Assembly (NCBI RefSeq): GCF_007830515.1
Contig: NZ_VLKT01000024.1
Location: 1 to 64,000, forward strand
Direction of reading: 5' to 3'
DNA: 64,000 bases
From: Mesorhizobium tianshanense
Lineage (GTDB): Bacteria > Pseudomonadota > Alphaproteobacteria > Rhizobiales > Rhizobiaceae
Below are positions 57,185-64,000 of the stretch, piece after piece; position 1 is the first letter of the stretch, and each line of letters starts with the position of its first letter. The notes below the pieces were generated by a model that did not search any database, had not been told where the DNA came from, and worked only from the letters and a program-made list of their open reading frames with translations. A program made the translations under genes and the position numbers.

Positions 57185-57193
57185 GCGCCACCC

Positions 57194-58242
57194 TCACCGA
57201 TACCGCGCCTGGTTCCACTTATGGCCGAGCAGCGACAGAATGATGATCAGCCCGTTGAAGAACTGGACGTAGAAGCCGCTCAGGCCCGCCGCCACCACGC
57301 CGGTCTGGATGAACGACACGGTAACCGCGCCGATGGCGCCGCCGACGACGGTGCCGACGCCGCCCCAGGTCGGGGTGCCGCCGACGAACACCGATGCCAG
57401 CACCGGCAGCAGGTAGCCGTCGCCGGCCGTCGGCCACCAGGTGAAGTTGATCATCACCGAGAACGTGCCGGCGATCGCCGCGCCGATGCCGACGAAGACG
57501 AACACTTTCACGCGCACGCGCTTGACGTCGATGCCCATCTGCTGGGCGCTGTCGGGATTGTCGCCGACCACCTTCACCTGCGCGCCGAAGCGATGCCTGT
57601 TGTAGAGCAGCGCCGACAGCACGACGAAGCCGATCGCCCAGAATATCTGCACCGGGATGCCGTAGAGCTGGCTGGAGAAGATCTTGTAGGCCCAGCTGTC
57701 GGCAAGGCTGGTCAGCGCCGTCGACTTGCCTTCGTTGATGATCTGTATCAGGCCGCGCAGCAGGAAGTTCATGCCGAGCGTGGCGATCAGCGACGACAGC
57801 CCGCCATAGACGACCAGCGACCCGACGAGGAAACCGAGCAGCGTGCCCGTTGCAATGGCGGCAGCGATGCCGAGGAATGGATCGTAGCCGGCCTGCACCA
57901 CCAGCGCGAACACCCATGAGGCAAAACCCATCGTCGCCGGAAACGACAGGTCGATCTCGCCGCAGGTGACGACGAAGACCAGCGGCACCACCACGAAAAG
58001 CGCTACCGGCAGCGTGGTCAGCACCGAACTGTAGAGATACCAGGTGGTGAAGACGGTCGGATTGGCGGTCATGAACACCGCCATCATGACGATGAACACG
58101 GCAAGCGTGCCGAGCGCGGCGCGGTTGGCGAGGATGAAGCCGCGCATCCAGTTGTCGGATGGGTGTTTCCACTCTTTCCGGGAATTGCCGGGACCGGAAA
58201 TGCCGGCGGACGGCTCGTGCAGATCGGGCTCCATTGTCTTGC

Positions 58243-58246
<4 letters not shown>
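57194..58246 (-). CDS. Sugar ABC transporter permease
   Basis: A 350-residue permease of the RbsC/BPD_transp_2 family with about nine hydrophobic segments. Landmarks are the loop VFVVTCGEIDLSFPATMGFASWVFALVV (RbsC-type G-E-I-D-L-S), GTLLGFLVGSLVVYGGLSSLIATLGMNFLLRG, and GDNPDSAQQMGIDVKRVRVKVFV. It is last in the five-gene operon and starts by an ATGA overlap with the ATPase gene. The cognate substrate is not predictable from the sequence. Confidence 0.92.
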
Positions 58247-59040
<794 letters not shown>

Positions 59041-59104
59041 GGCGATCCTCGCTTGGTTCCGGCTGCCGGCCGGGTCCACCCGACCGGCATGCCGTGGTTA
59101 CGGG

Positions 59105-60118
59105 TCAGCGCAGCGCCTGCTTGGCGAGCTCGGCGACGATCTCGTAATTGTCAGGCGTGACAAAGCCGGCGCCGGTGTCGACATTCATCGGCGCCAGCCC
59201 CAGCACCACCTGCTGGCAGAGGCTGAGGATCGGCAGATAACCCTGCAGGAACGGCTGCTGGTCGGCCGTCAGCTGCACCCAGCCGCCCTTGAAGCCCTCG
59301 ACGATCTGCGGGCTGGTGTCGAAGCCGAAGTTGAAGATATCGCCCGGCTTCCTGCCCGCCGCCTGCATGTAAGTCGGGACGTTGCCAAGCATCTGTCCGC
59401 CGGGATAGCCGACCGCCTTGACGTCCGGATTGTTGAGCAGTGCTGCGGTGATCACCGGAATGGCCAGGTTGGGGTCGGACGCCCATTCGCCGCTTGGCGG
59501 CGATGAAAGCTGGATGACCTCGACGCCCGCCTCTTTCAGGGCTGCGACCGTGCCGCGCTCACGCGCGCCGCGGCTCTCGTTCTCGAACGGGCCGATCATG
59601 ATCGCTTTGTCGCCGGCCTTGAGCCCGGCCAGCTTGAACGCCTCGGCGCCGAGCGCGCGGCCCTGCTCTTCCTGTTGGGCGCCGACATAGCCGCCGCCGA
59701 ACGCCGCCGTGACCTTCGGCACAGGCACGTTCTGGTACATCATCCTGATGCCGTCCTTGTGCGCCTGTTCGGCCAGCGGCATGATCGAGGCATCGCCCGG
59801 GTGGCCCATCATGGCGATGCCGCCGGGCTTGACCGCGACAGCCTCGCGCAATTGCTGCACCATCTTCTCGACATCCCACTGGGAAAAGATGTAGTCGACC
59901 TTCGGCCCGAGATCGGCCTCGGCCTGCTTGGCGCCATTGTAGACGATGGTGCCGAAGGCGTCGCCCTCGGCGCCGCCGACGAAGAAGCGGATGTGGACGT
60001 CCTTGCACCATTTTGCATCGAGCGCCTGGGCGGGCAAGGTGGAGATTGCGGCGGCGAGCGCCGTGGCGGCCGCCACGACGGTCGAGCGCAGAACTGTCCT
60101 TCTCATCGTGATGCTCAT
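59105..60118 (-). CDS. Periplasmic sugar-binding protein of ABC transporter
   Basis: A 337-residue Peripla_BP_4-type protein. A signal peptide with a twin-Arg-like start (MSITMRRTVLRSTVVAAATAL) ends at AQA. The mature protein includes HIRFFVGGAEGDAFGTIVYNGAKQAEADLG, QLREAVAVKPGGIAMMGHPGD, and AFKLAGLKAGDKAIMIGPFENESRG, characteristic of the RbsB-like fold. The GGAGGATAAG before the ATG at 60118 is strong. It is the third gene of the operon. Confidence 0.92.
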   Translation of the reverse strand: MSITMRRTVLRSTVVAAATALAAAISTLPAQALDAKWCKDVHIRFFVGGAEGDAFGTIVYNGAKQAEADLGPKVDYIFSQWDVEKMVQQLREAVAVKPGGIAMMGHPGDASIMPLAEQAHKDGIRMMYQNVPVPKVTAAFGGGYVGAQQEEQGRALGAEAFKLAGLKAGDKAIMIGPFENESRGARERGTVAALKEAGVEVIQLSSPPSGEWASDPNLAIPVITAALLNNPDVKAVGYPGGQMLGNVPTYMQAAGRKPGDIFNFGFDTSPQIVEGFKGGWVQLTADQQPFLQGYLPILSLCQQVVLGLAPMNVDTGAGFVTPDNYEIVAELAKQALR

Positions 60119-60222
60119 GCACTTATCCTCCCTTTGTTCCCTCGCAAGCCGAGGGTTTTCGACGAATGCTTCGGCTTCTCGCCGCAATGCTCCGCTAGCC
60201 GGCTCCTCCCGCCGGCCCATCC

Positions 60223-61134
60223 TCACGCCGGGTTCGGCAGGTAGGTCGCACCTCCCCGGCACTGTTTGAGATAGTCCAGCGCCCGCGCTTGGCCCGTGAT
60301 CTCGAGATCGCCGCGATAGACCGGGTCGTGCCAGCCCTCGATGTCGATCGCGCCCTTGTAGCCGGCCAGCCGCAATTCGCTGATCACCCGCGTCCAGTCG
60401 CTGTCGCCGAAGCCCGGCGTGCGCATTTGCACGAATGGCAGCCGGCCGAACACGCCATGCTCGCGGATCACGTCCCAGCGCACGGTCGCGTCCTTGCCGT
60501 GGACATGGAAGATGCGCGGCGCCCATTTGCGGATCTGCGGGATCGGATCGATCAGGTAGACGAGCTGGTGGCAGGGCTCCCATTCCAGGCCGAGATTGTC
60601 GTCGGGCAATTCGTTGAACATCAGCTCCCAGGCGTCCGGATTGTGGGCGATGTTCCAGTCGCCATCGGCCCAGTTGCCGTCCATGGCGCAGTTCTCGAAG
60701 GCGATGCGCACGCCCTTGTCGGCGGCGCGCTTGGCCAGCGGTCCCCAGACCTCGCGGAAGCGCGGCAGGCTGTCGGGCAACGGCTTGCCGCGGATGCGGC
60801 CGGTGAAGCCGCTCACCATCGAGGTGCCGAACAGATGCGCGTTGTCGATGGCCGTTTCCCAGGCGTGAAGCACGCCGCGATCGACATCGCCGCTTTCCAG
60901 CGGATTGCCGAAGACGCCGAGCGAGGAGACAATGACATCAGCGTCGCCGATCGCCTCGCGGATCTGACCGGCAAGGCGCGGAAGGTCCTTGCCGGCCAGC
61001 GTCTGCCAGAAGAAGGGCTGGATGCTCTCGAAGCCGAGCGGCAGGATCGCCTTGATATAGGCGGCCGGGTCGTCGAGATTGGCCCGCACCATGGTGCCGA
61101 TCCTGATGTCGAGAAGCGGGTTTGGCATCGTCAT
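60223..61134 (-). CDS. Xylose isomerase-like TIM-barrel sugar isomerase/epimerase
   Basis: A 303-residue AP endonuclease 2-type TIM barrel. Metal-binding stretches are recognisable: IAFENCAMDG (Glu), LEWEPCHQ (Glu/His), IFHVHGKDATV (His/Asp) and DIEGWHDPVY (Glu/His). Such enzymes isomerise or epimerise keto sugars or inositol derivatives. It overlaps the oxidoreductase gene as ATGA. With the oxidoreductase it probably catabolises the transported sugar; the specific compound is unknown. Confidence 0.88.
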   Translation of the reverse strand: MTMPNPLLDIRIGTMVRANLDDPAAYIKAILPLGFESIQPFFWQTLAGKDLPRLAGQIREAIGDADVIVSSLGVFGNPLESGDVDRGVLHAWETAIDNAHLFGTSMVSGFTGRIRGKPLPDSLPRFREVWGPLAKRAADKGVRIAFENCAMDGNWADGDWNIAHNPDAWELMFNELPDDNLGLEWEPCHQLVYLIDPIPQIRKWAPRIFHVHGKDATVRWDVIREHGVFGRLPFVQMRTPGFGDSDWTRVISELRLAGYKGAIDIEGWHDPVYRGDLEITGQARALDYLKQCRGGATYLPNPA

Positions 61135-62159
61135 CCTTCCTGCGCGATCGCAACCCGGCGCCCGGTTTCGGCGCTTTCGATCGCGGCAAAGACCATGGCC
61201 AGGCTCTTGATGTTGTCGGCGCCGCGCGTCTCCGGCTCGCTGCCGGTCTCAATGGCGCGCACAAAATCCTGGATGATGCCGAGATGGCCGCCGATGCGGT
61301 CTCTCGGATCGAGCGGCGGCACGGCGAGCGGCTCGGTGCGATCGAACAGGCCCTCGCGGATAGGCCGCGCGACTTCCGCCCTCAGCCCGTCCTCACCATC
61401 CCAGACCAGGCTGCCGTGCTCGGCGACGATGCGCCACGTGCTCTCCCAGCTGGTGCGGAACCCGTCGGCGCACCAGGAGCCCGCATAGGTGAACAGTCTG
61501 CCGCCGCCGAGCTCGAAGATTGCGGTGGCCGACGATCCCTGCCGGTACCAGGAATTGGCCGGCTCCCATTCCTGGCAATAAACGCTCGCCGGCTCACCAC
61601 CGACCATGTAGCGGGCGGCGTCGAAAGTGTGGATCGCCATGTCGAGCAGCAGCACATGGGGCATCTCCTCGCGAAACCCGCCGAAATGCGGCGCGACGAA
61701 GAATTCGGCGTGGATGCTGGTCGCAGCACCGATGGCGCCGGAGTCGAGAAAGCGCCGGATGCGCCTGACATTGGCGACGTAGCGGCGATTCTGGACGACG
61801 GCATGGACTCGGCCGGCGCGCCGGGCAGCCTCGACGATGGCGCGCGCGTTCTCAGGGCTGTCAGCCAGCGGCTTCTCCGTCAGGAGATGGCAATGATGGG
61901 CAAACGCGGAGAGCGCGACCTCGCGCCGGGCCGCCGGAACCACGACGTCGAACACTGCGTCGGGCTTGGTTTGGTCGAGCACGGCGTCAAGATTGGTTCC
62001 GATGATAGCGCCGGCAAGCTCATATTCGCGCGCCCTCACCTTCGCCCTATCGGCGGCGAGGTCGACCAGGCCAACGATAGCCAACCCGTCGATCTGCCTC
62101 GCCGCATCGAGCCAGTGCTTGCTCATCGCTCCGCAGCCGACCAGGACGACATCCATCAT
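61131..62159 (-). CDS. Gfo/Idh/MocA family oxidoreductase
   Basis: A 342-residue NAD(P)-dependent dehydrogenase. The Rossmann N-terminus VVLVGCGAMSKHWLDAARQ, the conserved TEKPLADSPENARAIVEAAR with Lys-Pro, and the C-terminal MAIHTFDAARYMVGG (catalytic-type Asp/His) are family features. It is the first gene of the LacI-controlled operon and probably dehydrogenates the sugar or inositol taken up by the ABC transporter. Confidence 0.92.
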   Translation of the reverse strand: MMDVVLVGCGAMSKHWLDAARQIDGLAIVGLVDLAADRAKVRAREYELAGAIIGTNLDAVLDQTKPDAVFDVVVPAARREVALSAFAHHCHLLTEKPLADSPENARAIVEAARRAGRVHAVVQNRRYVANVRRIRRFLDSGAIGAATSIHAEFFVAPHFGGFREEMPHVLLLDMAIHTFDAARYMVGGEPASVYCQEWEPANSWYRQGSSATAIFELGGGRLFTYAGSWCADGFRTSWESTWRIVAEHGSLVWDGEDGLRAEVARPIREGLFDRTEPLAVPPLDPRDRIGGHLGIIQDFVRAIETGSEPETRGADNIKSLAMVFAAIESAETGRRVAIAQEG

Positions 62160-62220
62160 CCACCGCTCCTCCTCCGCTCGGCCCCTCCAGACCGATCGTC
62201 ACGGCATTCACGGCGTGACC

Positions 62221-62246
62221 GTAAACGTTTTTCCGTAAACGTTTAC
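62221..62246. promoter_or_regulatory. Tandem LacI-family operators
   Basis: GTAAACGTTTTT (62221-62232) and the perfect palindrome GTAAACGTTTAC (62235-62246) lie 14 bases apart in the 197-base region between the divergent operon and lacI-type gene. CGTAAACGTTTACG-type sites are typical of LacI/GalR proteins. Both are centred upstream of the oxidoreductase start. Confidence 0.75.
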
Positions 62247-62356
62247 GAGAACACACCCGTAGGCGTAGAATGTCAATCGGCCGCTCGCGAAAATCACCTT
62301 TATCGCCTTGGCCTGAAGAGCGGCCGGTGATAGCCAGGCAAGGGGAGAACCGTCCT

Positions 62357-63382
62357 TTGGCGTCCAGCATCCACGACCTTGCGCGTCACCTGAACATTTC
62401 GATCGGCACCGTGTCGCGCGCGCTCAACGGCCGTGCCGACGTCAATGCCGACACGCGCCAGCGCGTGCTCGATGCGGCGGCAAAGCTGAATTATTCGCCG
62501 AACCAGTCCGGCCGCAGCCTGCGGCGCGGCGCCACCCATTCGATCGCCTTCATGCTGCAGCCGCATCCGGGCGACCAGCAATATGGCGAACCGTTCTTCA
62601 TTCCGTTCCTGACCGGGCTGCAGGCGAAACTCGCCGAAAGCGGGCTCGACCTGATCGTGGTGATGGGGGCGCCGGGCGACTATCAGCAGGAGCGCCTGCG
62701 CCGGGTGGTCGAGACGCGCCGGGCCGATGCGGTGGTGCTGGCCTGGACGCGGCGCGAGGACGAACGCATCGACTATCTGACCAGGGTCGGCTTCCCCTTC
62801 GCGACGCTCGGCCGCAGCCGCTCCGGCGGCAAATCCTACCCGTCGCTCGACCTCGATTTCGAAAAGGCCGGGGCCGAAGCGGTCGACCGCCTGGTGGCGC
62901 GCGGCCACCGCCGCATCGCCGCCATCCGCCCGTCCCTCAGCCTCAATTTCGGCTATCTGTTCCTGGCCGGCTATCGCAAGGCCCTGGGGCGGCACGGCAT
63001 CGAGGTCGACCCTGGGTTGATCGCGGAAGGCTTCATCAACGAGGCCGGCGGCTACGAAGTGACGCCGCAGGTGATGCGCTCCAAGGACCCGCCAACCGCG
63101 ATCATCTTCAACAATGACGCGATGGCGCTAGGCGGCTGCAAGGCGCTGGCCGAGATGGGCGTCAAGCCGGGCCACGACATTGCGGTGATCGTCATCGTCG
63201 ACACGCCGCTGTGCAGCTATTTTTCACCGGCGCTAACCGCCTTCCGCCCTCCCCTGGAGCCGATGGGACGGCGGCTGGCCGAAATGCTGCTGGCCTCGAT
63301 CCCGGCCTTCGCCGGCGCCGAAGGCGCGCGGATCATCCGCGAGGTCTGGCCGCTGGAGCTGATCGCGCGCGACAGCGATTGA
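62357..63382 (+). CDS. LacI family transcriptional regulator of the sugar operon
   Basis: A 341-residue regulator. The LacI HTH is SSIHDLARHLNISIGTVSRALNGRADVNADTRQRVLDAAAKLNYSPNQSGRSLRRG, and a periplasmic-binding-protein-like sensor domain follows (IAFMLQPHPGD to the C-terminal PLEPMGRRLAEML). The start is uncertain: I use a TTG at 62357 after GGGGAG; a GTG at 62327 and ATG at 62270 are in frame. It is divergent from the sugar operon and the tandem operators lie between them, so it probably represses the operon until the sugar is present. Confidence 0.92.
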   Translation: MASSIHDLARHLNISIGTVSRALNGRADVNADTRQRVLDAAAKLNYSPNQSGRSLRRGATHSIAFMLQPHPGDQQYGEPFFIPFLTGLQAKLAESGLDLIVVMGAPGDYQQERLRRVVETRRADAVVLAWTRREDERIDYLTRVGFPFATLGRSRSGGKSYPSLDLDFEKAGAEAVDRLVARGHRRIAAIRPSLSLNFGYLFLAGYRKALGRHGIEVDPGLIAEGFINEAGGYEVTPQVMRSKDPPTAIIFNNDAMALGGCKALAEMGVKPGHDIAVIVIVDTPLCSYFSPALTAFRPPLEPMGRRLAEMLLASIPAFAGAEGARIIREVWPLELIARDSD

Positions 63383-63523
63383 TGATGGACGCACTCACCT
63401 TCCCCCTCGTTGTTCGGTGAGGAAGCGCAGCGACCGCAAGGGAAAGATCTCTACGTCCTGGTCGCCATGATCTGACTGATGCCGGACACGCGGTTCGAAA
63501 AGCAGATCGATAAATAGGCCTGC

Positions 63524-63805
63524 CTATCCTCGCATCGCCTTCAGCTTTTCCGCGACCGAGCCCGCGAGGTCGGCGTAACGCTCTTCCAGCCGCTCGGCCG
63601 CCTTGATCACCGAAAAATCATGGCCGAATTTCTCCAGCGCCATGCGCAGCTTCTCGACGAACTCCGCCTGTTTTTCGAGTGCCGAAAACAGCGTCTTCAC
63701 TTGCGTTTCGCTGATGTCCGGATTGGCGAGCATTTGCGACACTTCGCGGCCCATCTGGTCGCCGGTGGCGGTCTGTTCTTTCAGGATCTCGATCCAGTCG
63801 GTCAA
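63524..63805 (-). CDS. Small helical protein, function unknown
   Basis: A 93-residue charged, mostly helical protein (LTDWIEILKEQTATGDQMGREVSQML, LFSALEKQAEFVEKLRMALEKFG, ERYADLAGSVAEKLKAM) that may form a coiled coil. No family was recognised. The start is taken as a TTG at 63805 preceded by AAGGAG. The 141-base gap to the LacI gene contains nothing clear. Confidence 0.65.
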   Translation of the reverse strand: MTDWIEILKEQTATGDQMGREVSQMLANPDISETQVKTLFSALEKQAEFVEKLRMALEKFGHDFSVIKAAERLEERYADLAGSVAEKLKAMRG

Positions 63806-63939
63806 TCGGTAAATCTCCTTCTTGCGCGGACAGCATGCGCAGCGCCTGCCGATGCGGTCAACCCGAGGACGCCGAAGCGGGCTTGCGCGAACCCCTCGCC
63901 GCGCTAAGTTCGGCACAGCTTGAACGAGGACACTCCCCC

Positions 63940-64000
63940 ATGACCGCCGACGCCGAAATCCAGACCGCCTTGCCTGCGCTTTCCTCCGGCAATGTCGCCG
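63940..64000 (+). CDS. Start of a gene cut by the window end
   Basis: From an ATG at 63940 the frame reads MTADAEIQTALPALSSGNVA and runs off the edge. GAGGA lies upstream. Such N-termini precede the GASG motif in some short-chain dehydrogenases, but the visible 20 residues do not prove this. Confidence 0.4.
   Translation, partial: MTADAEIQTALPALSSGNVA

Noticed and set aside
60119..60583. An N-terminal extension of the sugar-binding protein
   Set aside because: It would run through the isomerase gene in another frame; the signal peptide and strong ribosome binding site place the start at 60118.

Overview
The window looks like a chromosomal segment of a rhizobial alphaproteobacterium, most likely Mesorhizobium or a close relative. 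I infer this from the high GC content, the family make-up (BA14K, DUF2065 with hflKC, DUF4169, alpha-type SspB, a PQQ glucose dehydrogenase, LacI-controlled sugar ABC operons), a circularly permuted two-piece tmRNA with the alphaproteobacterial tag ANDNYAEARLAA, and several families of palindromic intergenic repeats typical of rhizobia. No rRNA or tRNA genes, prophage or CRISPR array were seen. Most genes are housekeeping or ordinary accessory genes. The more unusual content is in regulatory and repeat DNA.

Layout. 1-283: end of an ISAs1-family insertion sequence cut by the window edge. 408-6160: BA14K and PilZ proteins, ilvC, and three regulator/target sets with visible operators (TetR; MarR with a divergent glutathione S-transferase; HxlR with a divergent QorB-like quinone reductase). 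6214-13289: kup, pdxJ, a STAS-like protein, a RecD-like helicase, a cobalt-type nitrile hydratase operon and a LysE exporter. 13460-16127: ilvB-ilvH with a branched-chain leader peptide (ilvL), its promoter and an attenuator. 16228-23587: a PcfJ-like protein, a flavin monooxygenase, an XRE-cupin regulator, a HerA-like ATPase, a nested palindromic element and a GGDEF protein. 23692-31792: miaA (with an internal triplicated 24-bp unit), serB, a GNAT protein, degP, DUF2065, hflC, hflK, folA and a DUF4424 protein.

31933-37005: cobF, a single-domain modE, modCBA with two ModE-like sites, and thyA. 37151-42087: DUF2853, ssrA (tmRNA), an ATPase, a Bcr/CflA exporter with a divergent TetR regulator, sspB, DUF4169, a ribbon-helix-helix protein and palindromic repeats. 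42095-54209: a giant AsmA-family protein with a TolA-like tail, a GlcD-like FAD enzyme, a thioesterase, small unknown genes, an Lrp regulator, an EamA exporter, a Tat-type dienelactone hydrolase and gcd. 54428-57184: uvrD/pcrA carrying a palindromic repeat inside its reading frame. 57194-63382: a five-gene sugar uptake and catabolism operon with a divergent LacI regulator and tandem operators. The end holds one small unknown gene and the start of another gene.

Links between genes. ilvC and ilvBH make the first two steps of branched-chain amino acid synthesis, and ilvL couples ilvBH to Leu/Ile/Val-tRNA supply. The tmRNA tags stalled products and SspB delivers tagged proteins to ClpXP. HflKC and DegP are envelope protein quality-control factors. 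ModE probably represses modABC and itself. The GntR-free sugar operon (oxidoreductase, TIM-barrel isomerase, binding protein, ATPase, permease) is probably induced through the LacI protein.
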